Source: an uncultured Oscillospiraceae bacterium (lineage in GTDB: Bacteria > Bacillota > Clostridia > Oscillospirales > Oscillospiraceae). Taken from it: 64,000 bases of DNA. This document shows, in pieces, positions 1-8,764 of this stretch (within the stretch, counting starts at the first letter, position 1; every line of letters starts with the position of its first letter). The notes below the pieces were generated by a model. The model saw only the letters and a program-made list of their open reading frames with translations. It was not told where the DNA came from and searched no databases. The stretch lies in assembly GCA_934573855.1 (NCBI GenBank), contig CAKTMF010000003.1:62001-126000 (forward strand), written 5' to 3'. A program made the position numbers and the translations under genes.

Positions 1-1050
1 GCGTTCGTTGTTTATTTCTTCATACTCCGCGGAAACAGCCTCGATGATATATTCTATGGGCTGGAGCGGATATCCGGCGACCCGCAGCATTTCCGGACGG
101 ATCTGCTTGGCCGGCTCGGGGCGGCGTTTAGTGAGTACGACGTGCGCTCGCGCCTAATGCTCATTGCAGCAGCGGCGCTGCTTTGTCTCGCGCCGATTAT
201 GAAAAAGCGCCCGCTCCGGAAGCTTTCCGCCTTTGCGCTCGCGTCGCTTGCCTATGCCGCGGTCATCTTCAATTATCTTCGGACGTGGCGGCTCGTCGCC
301 TTCAACGGACAGGCTGCGGATATCGTTCCGCTGGGACTCGTCTGCTATGTATACCTTTCGGAAAAGCCGCGGGGACTGTTTCGCTTCTTTGTCCCGATGA
401 GCTTTTTCTACGGGCTGTGCGCCGCGCTCGGCTCCAATACCGGCGGAAAGGCGCTGTTTTCGTGCCTGACCATTGCGGGGGCGGCGGGGCTGCTGTTCAT
501 TGCCGCGCTTGGACGCGAGCTTTGGAACGAGCTGAGAGGAGAGAAGCTAAGGCTCGTGCGGGTGCTGCCGGCGGTCATTACCGTGCTGGTAATGCTCACG
601 CAGCTGACGTGCAGCCTCTCTGTGCGCCTCACACGGCAGTACTTGGACCGCGAGTTTTCGGCGCTCACCGAGACGGTAGAGTGCGGCGCTGCAAAGGGCC
701 TTGTCGTCCGCCCGGAAACGAAGAGAGAGTATGAGGTAAAGTATCTGTCTCTTCGCCGTCTGCTCGGCGAAGCAGGCGCGGACGAGGATACTGACGGCTT
801 CATGACGCCGGAGTTTTACCCGGTTTTATACCTTGACGCTGAGCTGCCGACCGCGTCCTTTTCCGTCTGGAGCTACGGCTATTACGATAAGCTCTATGAG
901 AGACTGTCGGAGTATTACGATCACTCCCCGGGCAAAAAGCCCACGCTTATCTTCTGCTCCGCGGACGAGGACGAGGAGCTCGCCGACAGGCTCCTTGGCG
1001 AATATGAGACCTACACCGACGGTGACGCGGTACTTTTTCGCAGAAAATAA
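1..1050 (+). CDS. Membrane protein of the surface-glycan locus, 5' truncated
   Basis: The reading frame is open from the first base, so the start lies upstream and 349 residues are visible. The N-terminal part seen here is hydrophobic, with several membrane-spanning segments up to about residue 210. A soluble, acidic C-terminal domain follows, rich in Tyr and Glu and ending in a basic FRRK tail. The arrangement of a multi-spanning membrane part with an outside domain fits the membrane glycosyltransferase or polysaccharide-export proteins found beside such loci, but I see no family-defining motif. The three glycosyltransferase genes downstream suggest a role in surface polysaccharide. Function is otherwise unassigned. 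Confidence 0.7.
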   Translation, partial: AFVVYFFILRGNSLDDIFYGLERISGDPQHFRTDLLGRLGAAFSEYDVRSRLMLIAAAALLCLAPIMKKRPLRKLSAFALASLAYAAVIFNYLRTWRLVAFNGQAADIVPLGLVCYVYLSEKPRGLFRFFVPMSFFYGLCAALGSNTGGKALFSCLTIAGAAGLLFIAALGRELWNELRGEKLRLVRVLPAVITVLVMLTQLTCSLSVRLTRQYLDREFSALTETVECGAAKGLVVRPETKREYEVKYLSLRRLLGEAGADEDTDGFMTPEFYPVLYLDAELPTASFSVWSYGYYDKLYERLSEYYDHSPGKKPTLIFCSADEDEELADRLLGEYETYTDGDAVLFRRK

Positions 1051-1061
1051 TGATTTTTCCC

Positions 1062-1090
1062 TTGCAATCCGCGCGATTATATGCTATCAT
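1062..1090 (+). promoter_or_regulatory. Sigma-A promoter of rplS
   Basis: A -35 TTGCAA (1062-1067) and a -10 TATCAT (1085-1090) are separated by 17 bp. They lie in the gap between the upstream membrane gene and rplS, leaving a leader of about 90 nt before the rplS start. Confidence 0.6.
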
Positions 1091-1186
1091 ACCATAGCTT
1101 GCGTAAAGCAGCGAGAAAGGCGGTCCGCTGCCGAGGCTGACGCAGCCCTACGGTCATGAACGTCTATATTTATAAGGAGATCGATT

Positions 1187-1528
1187 ATGGATCTGGTCAA
1201 AGTTCTCAGCGAACAGTACATGAAGCCCGAACTGCCCACCATGAACGTCGGCGATACCGTCCGCGTCCTCGTCAGGGTCAAGGAAGGCAGCCGCGAGCGT
1301 ACCCAGGCATTCGAGGGTACTATCATTGCAAAGAAGCATGGCGGCATCAACGAGACCATCACCGTGCGCCGCGTTTCCTACGGCGTCGGCTGCGAGAAGG
1401 TCTTCCCCGTGCATTCTCCCTCCATCGTCTCTGTCACCACCGTCCGTAAGGGCAAGGTCCGCAGAGCGAAGCTCTACTACCTGCGTGACCGCGTGGGCAA
1501 GAGCGCAAAGGTCAAGGAGCGCCTGTGA
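1187..1528 (+). CDS. rplS: 50S ribosomal protein L19
   Basis: This 113-residue protein is full length for L19, a large-subunit protein at the 30S-50S interface. It shows the typical N-terminal helix, the RVKEGSRERTQAFEG segment and the basic C-terminal KVRRAKLYYLRD stretch. AAGGAG stands 7 nt before the ATG. The gene has its own promoter and a strong terminator, so it is a single-gene unit here. In many Firmicutes rplS sits beside lepB-rbgA-rnhB; here those genes come only after a 4.6-kb block of glycan genes. Confidence 0.97.
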   Translation: MDLVKVLSEQYMKPELPTMNVGDTVRVLVRVKEGSRERTQAFEGTIIAKKHGGINETITVRRVSYGVGCEKVFPVHSPSIVSVTTVRKGKVRRAKLYYLRDRVGKSAKVKERL

Positions 1529-1536
1529 TCAAAAAG

Positions 1537-1570
1537 AAAAAGCGGCTTCCGTCGGAGGCCGCTTTTTCTT
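1537..1570 (+). terminator. Rho-independent terminator of rplS
   Basis: A GC-rich hairpin (gcggcttccg / cggaggccgc) is flanked by an A run on the left and followed by TTTTTC, immediately after the rplS stop. Confidence 0.85.
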
Positions 1571-1597
1571 TACTTTTCGGCGAGGTACTGCTATACT
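1569..1597 (+). promoter_or_regulatory. Promoter of the glycosyltransferase operon
   Basis: A -35 TTTACT and a -10 TATACT are separated by 17 bp, directly after the rplS terminator and about 28 bp before the GT4 start. The -35 is only a moderate match. Confidence 0.5.
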
Positions 1598-1625
1598 TTC
1601 CGTGTATCACAAAAGGAGAAGACCT

Positions 1626-2762
1626 ATGAAAAAGATACGCATTATCGCGCTGCACCTTACTTACGGCGGTATCGAAAAGGCGATAATCAGCATGGCAAAC
1701 CTTTTTGCCGAAAAATATGATGTGGAGATAATCTCCGTGTATAATATGCCGGATTCCCCCGCGTTCCCGCTCTCGGAGCGCGTCCGCGTCCGCTATCTGC
1801 TGGACGAGACTCCCAACCGCGAGGAGTTCAGAGCGGCAATGAGGGCGAAGGACCCGGCCGCGATATTGCGCGAGGGGATAAAAAGCGTCAGGATACTGCG
1901 TGGGAAAAAACGCGGCGTTATTAATACGATCAAGGCCATCGGCGACGGCGTCATCATCACCACGCGCAACGAGGACAATGTACTGCTCTCAAGGTACGGC
2001 AGCAAAAACGTCCTCAAGATCGCTCAGCTCCACCATGACCACCGCTTTGATAAGAGACTCGTCCGGGATATCTCCCGGCGCTACGGTAATATCGACGTTT
2101 TTGCACTTCTCACGGACGGACTCGCGGAGGAGGTGAAGGCAATGCTCCCCGAAGAGAGCCGGACGAGGGTCGTCTGCGTGCCGAATTTTCTCGAGCATTA
2201 CCCGGAAAATATCGACCTTGACGTAAAGAAAAAGGTCGCGCTCGCCGTGGGGCGGCTGGACGCGGTCAAGGGCTTTGACAGGCTGGTCGAGGCCTTTGCG
2301 GACATCCACGGCGTTATGCCTGACTGGAAGCTCCGCATAGTCGGAGAGGGGACCGAGCGCGACAGGCTCGAAACGCTCATCGCGGAAAACGGCCTTGAGG
2401 ACTGCGTGTCTCTGACCGGTATGCGTGACGCTGCCGGGGTTGAAGAGGAAATGCGCCGCGACTCGCTCTTCCTTATGAGTTCACACAGCGAGGGACTGCC
2501 CTTCGTCCTCATGGAGGCGTTCTCCGCTATGCTCCCCGCGGTGGCTTATGATGTTCGCGTCGGTCCCGGCGCGATCATCCAGAACGGCGTCAGCGGCTAC
2601 CTTGTCCCCGACGGCGACAGAGCGGCCTATGTCGCGCGCGTCTGCGAACTTATGGGCGACGAGGAGAAGCGCCGCGAAATGGCCGAAAGGGCGCTCGAGC
2701 GTTCACATTTTTATTCGAAAGAAAACGTAGCGCGCATTTGGGACGGCGTGCTGGGGGACTGA
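1626..2762 (+). CDS. Glycosyltransferase family 4 (GT-B fold)
   Basis: This 378-residue protein probably transfers a sugar from an activated donor in the cytoplasm during surface polysaccharide assembly. The N-terminal half carries a GGIEKA-type acceptor-domain motif near residue 15. The C-terminal half has the GT4 donor-binding signature: AVGRLDAVKGFDRL, then VGEGTERD, and later SHSEGLPFVLMEAFS, in which the E-x7-E glutamates are present. The ATG at 1626 is chosen because AAAGGAG precedes it by 7 nt; the frame is open further upstream but that part overlaps rplS. It is followed 4 bp later by the membrane gene, so the two are co-transcribed. The sugar and acceptor cannot be told from sequence. 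Confidence 0.9.
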   Translation: MKKIRIIALHLTYGGIEKAIISMANLFAEKYDVEIISVYNMPDSPAFPLSERVRVRYLLDETPNREEFRAAMRAKDPAAILREGIKSVRILRGKKRGVINTIKAIGDGVIITTRNEDNVLLSRYGSKNVLKIAQLHHDHRFDKRLVRDISRRYGNIDVFALLTDGLAEEVKAMLPEESRTRVVCVPNFLEHYPENIDLDVKKKVALAVGRLDAVKGFDRLVEAFADIHGVMPDWKLRIVGEGTERDRLETLIAENGLEDCVSLTGMRDAAGVEEEMRRDSLFLMSSHSEGLPFVLMEAFSAMLPAVAYDVRVGPGAIIQNGVSGYLVPDGDRAAYVARVCELMGDEEKRREMAERALERSHFYSKENVARIWDGVLGD

Positions 2763-2766
2763 CGGT

Positions 2767-4227
2767 ATGCAGAAAATAAAACTATTCCTGAATAAATGGT
2801 GGTTTGCCTGCCTTATCGCGGCGCAGCCGGTGCTTGATGTTCTGGCGTTCTTTACTCAGAACGCGGTCGTCACGCCCGCGGGCATTATCCGCCTTGTCAT
2901 CATGTTCGCGCTGCCGCTCTATCTTCTCATAACGCTGAAGGACAAAAAACGTATCATTCTCCCCATGGCGGTCATCGCTCTCTACTGCCTTGCCCACATA
3001 CTTAACTGCATGCGCGTGGGATATATCAGCATGGTGAGCGATATTCGCTATATGCTCAGCGTCGTGCAGATGCCGGTCCTTGCCGTCTGCTTCATAATAT
3101 TCATCAGGGACGAGGATATGAAGCGGCAGGCGGAGTACGGCACCATCGCGGCGGCGGCTCTGTATGCTGTTTTTCAGCTCCTGTCCGTGGTCACGGGGAC
3201 ATATACGCCCACCTACCTTCTCAGCGGCCTCGGTGTGGGGGGCTGGATCATTTCCTCCAACCGCTGCGCCAACAGCATTATACTTACGTCGCTGTGTTCC
3301 GTCGGCATGTGCTTTGCGGTAAGTACCGGGAAAAAGATATTCAGATATTCCATTCCTGCACTTGTGGCCGTCATGCTTATCGCAAATGGTACCATGTCAT
3401 GCTATCTGACCGTTTTCCTGCTCTTGGGCGCGTTTATGGTGTACCTTGCGCTGGAGCCTGCCGTTAAGAAAACAAAGCCACGCTGGCAGCTTGCGGCGTA
3501 TCTTTGCGTGCTGCTGGGCGCCTCAGCTCTTATCTATCCGGTCTCCCCAATGGCAAGGGACGACAGCATAAAGACCGCTGAGGCCGACAAAAATCAGGTG
3601 CGGCTCGACGGCGAGATCGCAATGGCCGGCTATGACACGAGCGGGATGAGCATAGAAGAGATGATGTCCATAGAGCCGGTCAGAGATAAAATGCAGAAGA
3701 TATACCGTATAAGCCTGAACTACGACGCGCCGCAGCTGCTCGTGGATTTCGGATACGAGCGCGTGATGGAGAAGTACGGCTACACCACCGACGTAAATAT
3801 TTTGACCGACGTCCGCCTTATGAAGCGCACCTATGCCCAGCTCACCTTTGAGGACTGTGACCTGCCGACCAGACTGGTCGGCTTTGAGATCGCAAGAATG
3901 GGGACCGGAGAGACCACGCTGGACCTTGAAAACGACTGGCACGCGCTCTTTTACTACTACGGCTATATCGGATTCGCGCTGTACGCTGCGTTCGTGCTTT
4001 ATTTCGTTTTCCTTATCCTGCGCGCGCTTGTGAAGGACTTCCGAGGAAGCTACACGCCGCTGAATTACACCCTTATGCTGAGCCTCGCGCTGCAGCTGGG
4101 GCTTGCTCAGTTCTCCGGTGCGCTGCTGCGCCGGCCGAACGTATCCGTGTATACCTCTCTCGTTCTGGCTCTGATATACTATCAGACCTGCGTCTATCCT
4201 CGTACAAAGGCAGGTGAGCGCACATGA
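2767..4227 (+). CDS. O-antigen-ligase-like polytopic membrane protein
   Basis: This 486-residue protein has about ten to twelve hydrophobic segments. A large hydrophilic loop of roughly 130 residues (about 260-390) lies before the last few spans. That layout is typical of the O-antigen ligase / Wzy polymerase superfamily, which joins or transfers lipid-linked glycans outside the membrane. No single motif proves the family, so the call rests on topology and context. It starts 4 bp after the GT4 gene and overlaps the next GT2 gene by ATGA, so translation is probably coupled across the three genes. Confidence 0.65.
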   Translation: MQKIKLFLNKWWFACLIAAQPVLDVLAFFTQNAVVTPAGIIRLVIMFALPLYLLITLKDKKRIILPMAVIALYCLAHILNCMRVGYISMVSDIRYMLSVVQMPVLAVCFIIFIRDEDMKRQAEYGTIAAAALYAVFQLLSVVTGTYTPTYLLSGLGVGGWIISSNRCANSIILTSLCSVGMCFAVSTGKKIFRYSIPALVAVMLIANGTMSCYLTVFLLLGAFMVYLALEPAVKKTKPRWQLAAYLCVLLGASALIYPVSPMARDDSIKTAEADKNQVRLDGEIAMAGYDTSGMSIEEMMSIEPVRDKMQKIYRISLNYDAPQLLVDFGYERVMEKYGYTTDVNILTDVRLMKRTYAQLTFEDCDLPTRLVGFEIARMGTGETTLDLENDWHALFYYYGYIGFALYAAFVLYFVFLILRALVKDFRGSYTPLNYTLMLSLALQLGLAQFSGALLRRPNVSVYTSLVLALIYYQTCVYPRTKAGERT

Positions 4228-5159
4228 AGGTGAGTGTGATCGTCCCGGTCTACAAAGTGGAGCAGTATCTGCCAAAATGCCTCGACTCCCTCGTGAGCCA
4301 GACGATAGACGACTATGAGGTCATCCTTATCAACGACGGCTCGCCCGATAACTCTCAGGAGATAATCGACGCCTACAAGGCGAAGTACCCCGATATCATC
4401 AGATCCGTCATCGTCGAGAACGGCGGGCAGGGGAGAGCGCGGAACTTTGGTATCGACATGGCGCAGGGCGAGTATATCGGCTTTGTGGACAGCGACGACT
4501 GGGTGGATGTCGCTATGTTCGAGAGACTGTATGCGGCGGCAGCGGCAGAAAACGCGGATATAGTCCTCTGCGATTGTGTGGCGGTCAGTGTTGACGGCAC
4601 GAGAGAATATATGGATACATCGGCCTGCGTGGATCCCCTGCGCGTGTCCGGGTCGGTATGGAATAAGCTTTTTCGCCGCGAGTTTATCGGTGATGTGCGT
4701 TTTCCGAGCGGACTATGGTATGAGGACTTTGATTTTACGATAAAGCTTATCCTTGCTTCCAGCAAGAACGTGTCAGTACCGGAAGGACTCTACTTCTACC
4801 GCGTTAGTCCCGGCTCCACCATGAGGAATAACAATGCCAGAAAGAATCTTGACATTATTACCGTGGCGGAAGATGTCCGAAGCTATATGGAAAAAAACGG
4901 CTTTGACACCGGCTTTGAGACCATAGTTCTCGATCACATTCTGCTTGACTCGATAAATCGCGTCGAAATGCAGAATGCGCCAGATAAATCCGAGGTCATA
5001 AAGACTCTGCGGACCTATGTTCGCGCGCATATACCAAATCTTTCTGAATGTCCCGCTTTCGGTGAAGAGAAAATGACACGCCGCATTATAATGCGTCTGA
5101 ACTACCTCGGCCTTGAAAAGATGTCCGGCCTGCTCCTTAAATTAAAAAAACTTCTGTAA
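4224..5159 (+). CDS. Glycosyltransferase family 2 (GT-A fold)
   Basis: This 311-residue protein has the classical GT2 domain in its first 110 residues: VIVPVYKVEQYLPKCLDSL, a nucleotide-binding NDGSPDNS, and the metal-binding FVDSDD of the DXD type. A downstream WYEDFDF supplies the probable catalytic base region. The C-terminal 120 residues are helical and of unknown role. The start overlaps the stop of the preceding membrane gene. The neighbour on the opposite strand is a full-length paralogue, tail to tail with it. The donor and acceptor sugars are unknown; a role in surface glycan assembly is inferred from context. Confidence 0.92.
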   Translation: MKVSVIVPVYKVEQYLPKCLDSLVSQTIDDYEVILINDGSPDNSQEIIDAYKAKYPDIIRSVIVENGGQGRARNFGIDMAQGEYIGFVDSDDWVDVAMFERLYAAAAAENADIVLCDCVAVSVDGTREYMDTSACVDPLRVSGSVWNKLFRREFIGDVRFPSGLWYEDFDFTIKLILASSKNVSVPEGLYFYRVSPGSTMRNNNARKNLDIITVAEDVRSYMEKNGFDTGFETIVLDHILLDSINRVEMQNAPDKSEVIKTLRTYVRAHIPNLSECPAFGEEKMTRRIIMRLNYLGLEKMSGLLLKLKKLL

Positions 5160-5161
5160 AA

Positions 5162-5195
5162 AACGTCTGCTGAAGCTATCAGCAGACGTTATTTT
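5162..5195. terminator. Bidirectional terminator between convergent GT2 genes
   Basis: A perfect 12-bp stem, AACGTCTGCTGA pairing with TCAGCAGACGTT around a 5-nt loop, lies between the two stop codons. It has an A run on the left and a T-rich stretch on the right, so it can end transcription from both sides. Confidence 0.85.
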
Positions 5196-6186
5196 ACAGC
5201 TTTTTGCGCTTTACGAAATTGTTCGCGAGTATGAGAAGATGGAGCGAGCGTCTCATTTTGTGTATAACGAGAAAATGTATCAGCCTGTGGCTGAAGCTGA
5301 GATGTGAGAAAAACTCGCAGCTCTTATAATCCGGGTGTTTTTCGAGATAATCCCGCAGGAGCGTATCCTGTACGGGACTTTTCGCGTCGATGATGTTCAC
5401 GCGGGTCGCGGCGGAGAGAAAGGCATGGTGGAACGCGATGAACTCGAGCTGTTCACGGTACTTATCATATAACCCTTCGGCGCGATAGTAGCTGGTGAGG
5501 TCGTCCACAGCGTCGATTATCTCAAGATTTCGCTCCGCGTTCGCGGAATTTGTTATCGAGCCTGAGCGCTGGAGATATAAATACCAAGGCTTTCCGGTGC
5601 TTACGATGCGCTCTGCGCAGGGGAAGATCTTCGGCACGGTGCGCAGATCCTCGTACCACACGCGGCTCGGGAACTTGATACCGTTCTCGGTGAAAAGCTC
5701 GCGCCGGAATATCTTGTTGCAGGCGCAGGGAGACTCTGTCAGAAGCTCCGGGCAGTCCTCAAAGGAGAAGCTGCCGAGTCTTCCGCAGCCGCGTATGCGC
5801 CCTATCTCAAGCCCATCCTCATTCACGGAGACAAGATCGTACAGGCAGAGGTCAAAATCGCCTCTCACCGTCTCGAGCATTTCGGCCACCGCGCCGTGGG
5901 CAAGGCTGTCGTCGCTGTCAAGAAAGACAAGGTAATCGCCGCGAGAGGCCCGTATCCCGACGTTCCGCGCTGCGCCGAGGCCGCCGTTTGGCGTGGAAAT
6001 AAGGCGTATGAGCGAGGGATATTTTGCCTCGTACTCCGCGGCTATGGCGGGGGAGGAGTCGGTCGCGCCGTCGTTCACCACGATTATCTCATAATCCGAA
6101 AGCTCGGGATAAATTATGGAATCAAGGCATTTCGCCAGATATTTTTCAACATTGTAGACCGGTACGATAATACTCAGCCTGGGCAT
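5194..6186 (-). CDS. Glycosyltransferase family 2 (GT-A fold), paralogue
   Basis: This 330-residue protein has the same plan as the convergent gene next to it: IIVPVYNVEKYLAKCLDS, VNDGATDSS, FLDSDDS and a WYEDLRT motif, then a helical tail ending KRKKL. The ATG at 6186 is preferred over one eight codons upstream because GGAGG stands 7 nt before it. Similarity to the neighbour runs over the full length, including a GSIT...NAERNLEIIDAV stretch matching GSTM...NARKNLDIITVA there. The two look like diverged duplicates placed in inverted orientation. Substrates are unknown. Confidence 0.92.
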   Translation of the reverse strand: MPRLSIIVPVYNVEKYLAKCLDSIIYPELSDYEIIVVNDGATDSSPAIAAEYEAKYPSLIRLISTPNGGLGAARNVGIRASRGDYLVFLDSDDSLAHGAVAEMLETVRGDFDLCLYDLVSVNEDGLEIGRIRGCGRLGSFSFEDCPELLTESPCACNKIFRRELFTENGIKFPSRVWYEDLRTVPKIFPCAERIVSTGKPWYLYLQRSGSITNSANAERNLEIIDAVDDLTSYYRAEGLYDKYREQLEFIAFHHAFLSAATRVNIIDAKSPVQDTLLRDYLEKHPDYKSCEFFSHLSFSHRLIHFLVIHKMRRSLHLLILANNFVKRKKL

Positions 6187-6262
6187 ATACATCCCTCCAG
6201 ACGGCGTCATTTTATCACACTGGGAGCGCCGCTTTCAACATAAAAAGTTTAATTCTTTTTAG

Positions 6263-6292
6263 TTGCTTATCCCGCGCGTTCGGGTGTATAAT
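6263..6292 (+). promoter_or_regulatory. Promoter of the lepB operon
   Basis: A -35 TTGCTT and a perfect -10 TATAAT are separated by 18 bp, about 30 bp before the lepB start. Confidence 0.65.
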
Positions 6293-6322
6293 AAAATGAA
6301 CATCTGTTGACGGGAGATAGCC

Positions 6323-6910
6323 ATGAGCAGCAAAAGCACAAAAAAGAAAAAAATTCAGGACGAGGACGCCGTCCCGCAGGAGATACTGAACCGGCGCGAG
6401 GTCTATGACTGGATACAGTGCCTCATCACCGCGCTCATAATATGCGTGATGATATTCGTCTTTTTCATAAGGGTCATCGACGTGGTCGGCACCTCCATGC
6501 TGCCGACGCTTCAGCACGGCAATAAAATGCTGGTCTCCGGCTTCCTGTACAAGCCCAAATACGGAGACGTCGTGGTGTTCAAGGCCGACTCCTACGACCC
6601 CGACAAGGCGCTTGTCAAGCGCGTCATCGCGGTCAGCGGAGACGATATCAACATCGACTTTGACAAGGGCATAGTCTACGTCAACGGCGAGCCGATCGAG
6701 GAACCGTATATCAACGAGCTTACCAAAACCAAGCTCGACTTTATCGGACCCAAGGAGGTGCCGGAGGGCTGCGTGTTCGTCATGGGCGACAACCGCAACG
6801 CATCTACCGACAGCCGAGACAGCCGTATCGGCATGGTCGACAGCCGGCTGATACTCGGCAAGGTATACTTCGTGCTGTTTCCTCTTGACGATTTTAAGCT
6901 GGTGGAGTAA
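6323..6910 (+). CDS. lepB: Signal peptidase I
   Basis: This membrane-bound serine protease removes signal peptides from exported proteins. It is 195 residues long, with a lysine-rich cytoplasmic N terminus and one membrane span (about residues 31-50). The catalytic Ser58 is in GTSMLPTL and the general-base Lys99 in KRVIAVSGDD. The C-terminal box VMGDNRNASTDSRDSR is typical of S26 peptidases. CGGGAG precedes the ATG. Its stop shares a base with the rbgA start (TAATG), so the two are translationally coupled. Confidence 0.96.
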   Translation: MSSKSTKKKKIQDEDAVPQEILNRREVYDWIQCLITALIICVMIFVFFIRVIDVVGTSMLPTLQHGNKMLVSGFLYKPKYGDVVVFKADSYDPDKALVKRVIAVSGDDINIDFDKGIVYVNGEPIEEPYINELTKTKLDFIGPKEVPEGCVFVMGDNRNASTDSRDSRIGMVDSRLILGKVYFVLFPLDDFKLVE

Positions 6911-7785
6911 TGGACGAGATAAAATTTGAAAAAATGAATATCCAGTGGTTCCCTGGCCACATGACCAAGGCGCAGAGAATGATCGAGGAAAATATCAAGC
7001 AGGTCGACGCAGTCTGCGAGATTCTTGACGCCCGCATACCGAGGTCGAGCCGCAACCCTGATATCGACCGTCTCGCAGCAGGAAAGCCGAGACTTATCAT
7101 ACTAAACCGCGTTGATCTTGCCGACCCCGCCATGACGGCAAAATGGAAAAAGTATTTCGAGTCGCAGGGCATGGCCATACTTGAGACCGACGCGAAGAGC
7201 GGCAGGGGAGTCGGCGGCTTTGCCGCGGCCGTGCGCCGCCTCCTTGCCGACAAGCTCCGTGAATATGAGGCAAAGGGGCAGGTCGGCCGCACGCTTCGCG
7301 TAATGATACTCGGAATACCGAACGTGGGAAAATCTACGTTTATAAATAAAGTCGCTGGCCGCAAGGCTGCCATCGCCGGGGACAAGCCGGGCGTGACGCG
7401 CGGCAAGCAGTGGATAAACATCGACTCAGGGCTTGATCTCCTTGACACTCCGGGCATTCTCTGGCCGAAGTTCGATTCTCAGGAGGTCGGCGAGATGCTC
7501 GCCATCACCAACGCCATCAAGGCCGATGTGCTGGACAAGGAGACCCTCGGCGCTAACTTCATGCTCCGCCTGCGCGCTATGTATCCCGACGCGCTCCGCG
7601 AGCGCTATAAACTCGAGCCTGATCCCGGAGCCAACGGCTTTGAGCTTCTTGAGGCCGCCGCGAAGAAGCGCGGCTTTCTCGTCTCAAAGGGCGAGTACGA
7701 CATAGAGAGAATGGCAAACACCCTGCTGGGTGAGTATCACGACGGCAAGCTTGGCCGCCTTACGCTGGAGCAGCCCGATGAATGA
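6910..7785 (+). CDS. rbgA: Ribosome biogenesis GTPase YlqF/RbgA
   Basis: This circularly permuted GTPase is needed for late assembly of the 50S subunit. It is 291 residues long. The G-motif order is permuted as expected: the G4 motif NRVD comes first, then the G1 P-loop GIPNVGKST, the G2 region KPGVTRG and the G3 motif DTPG. The C-terminal helical RNA-binding domain is present. It overlaps lepB by one base and rnhB by eight, within the conserved lepB-rbgA-rnhB-yraN order. Confidence 0.96.
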   Translation: MDEIKFEKMNIQWFPGHMTKAQRMIEENIKQVDAVCEILDARIPRSSRNPDIDRLAAGKPRLIILNRVDLADPAMTAKWKKYFESQGMAILETDAKSGRGVGGFAAAVRRLLADKLREYEAKGQVGRTLRVMILGIPNVGKSTFINKVAGRKAAIAGDKPGVTRGKQWINIDSGLDLLDTPGILWPKFDSQEVGEMLAITNAIKADVLDKETLGANFMLRLRAMYPDALRERYKLEPDPGANGFELLEAAAKKRGFLVSKGEYDIERMANTLLGEYHDGKLGRLTLEQPDE

Positions 7786-8377
7786 TCTTTGGAGCATAGA
7801 AAATGAGATATACGACAGCGGCGTGAGCATTCTCTGCGGCGTGGACGAGGCCGGGCGCGGCCCGCTTGCGGGGCCTGTGTGCGCTGCCGCGTGTATTCTG
7901 CCGCGCGGACTCGTTATCGACGGACTTGACGACTCAAAAAAGCTCTCGGATAAGAAACGCCGCGAGCTGTTCGACGTTATCAAAAGGGAAGCGGTGAGCT
8001 TCGGTGTTGCGTTTGCCACCGTTGAGGAGATCGAGGAGCATAATATCCTCCGCGCGACCTTTATGGCAATGAACCGGGCGATAGCAAAGCTTGATGCCGT
8101 GCCGGAGCTTGCGCTCATCGACGGCAACCGCGCCGCCGGTATCGAAATGCCCGCGCGCTGTATCGTCAAGGGCGACTCGAAATGCGCCGATATCGCCGCG
8201 GCATCCATCCTTGCAAAGGTCACTCGTGACGAATACATGCTCGCCATGGCGGATAACTACCCCGAATACCACTTTGAAAAGCACAAGGGCTACGGCACCA
8301 AGCTGCACTATGAAGCGCTCCGGGAGTACGGCCCGTCGCCGATACACCGGATGAGCTTTCTTAAAAGGGTACATTGA
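7778..8377 (+). CDS. rnhB: Ribonuclease HII
   Basis: This enzyme cuts the RNA strand of RNA-DNA hybrids and removes single misincorporated ribonucleotides. It is 199 residues long from the ATG at 7778, which has GGAG before it and overlaps the end of rbgA. The catalytic DEAGRGPLAGP motif places Asp23 and Glu24 in the active site; LIDGN and DSKCADIAAASILAKVTRD carry the remaining acidic residues. The frame is open upstream, but those codons lie inside rbgA and do not resemble the family. Confidence 0.96.
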   Translation: MNDLWSIENEIYDSGVSILCGVDEAGRGPLAGPVCAAACILPRGLVIDGLDDSKKLSDKKRRELFDVIKREAVSFGVAFATVEEIEEHNILRATFMAMNRAIAKLDAVPELALIDGNRAAGIEMPARCIVKGDSKCADIAAASILAKVTRDEYMLAMADNYPEYHFEKHKGYGTKLHYEALREYGPSPIHRMSFLKRVH

Positions 8378-8739
8378 TGGAGAAAAAAACTCTCGGCCGC
8401 TGGGGCGAGGAACGCGCGGCGGCATACCTTCGCCGGCACGGATATAAAATACTCGGTATGAATTACGCCTGCCGGGGCGGCGAGATAGACATCATCGCCC
8501 GGAAGCGCGGCTTCGTGGTCTTTGCCGAGGTGAAGCTTCGTAAGAACTCGGATTTTGCGCAGGCGAAGGAGTTCGTCACCCGCGCAAAGCAGGAGCGTAT
8601 CATGCTCACGGCTCAGCTGTGGCTCGCCGCGAACGACTGCGAGCTTCAGCCCCGCTTTGACGTGATAGAAATATACGCCCCCAACGGCACGGACGGCAAG
8701 ATCGACATCCGGCACATTGAGGACGCATTTTGTGTTTAG
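8377..8739 (+). CDS. yraN: UPF0102 family endonuclease-like protein YraN
   Basis: This 120-residue protein has the nuclease-like core of the family: GRWGEERAAAYLRRHGYKIL, then GGEIDIIAR and FAEVKLRK, matching the E-x-D...E-x-K arrangement of restriction-endonuclease folds. Its cellular job is not established. The ATG at 8377 overlaps the rnhB stop as TGATG; a TTG three bases earlier is in frame but less likely. It ends the lepB operon. No clear terminator follows before the convergent DUF1540 gene. Confidence 0.93.
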   Translation: MEKKTLGRWGEERAAAYLRRHGYKILGMNYACRGGEIDIIARKRGFVVFAEVKLRKNSDFAQAKEFVTRAKQERIMLTAQLWLAANDCELQPRFDVIEIYAPNGTDGKIDIRHIEDAFCV

Positions 8740-8764
8740 TTTACCGCTGCTCGGCTACCGGCCG

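Noticed and set aside
1091..1186. L19-type ribosomal leader or riboswitch upstream of rplS
   Set aside because: The leader is about 90 nt but I cannot draw a convincing conserved fold by eye.
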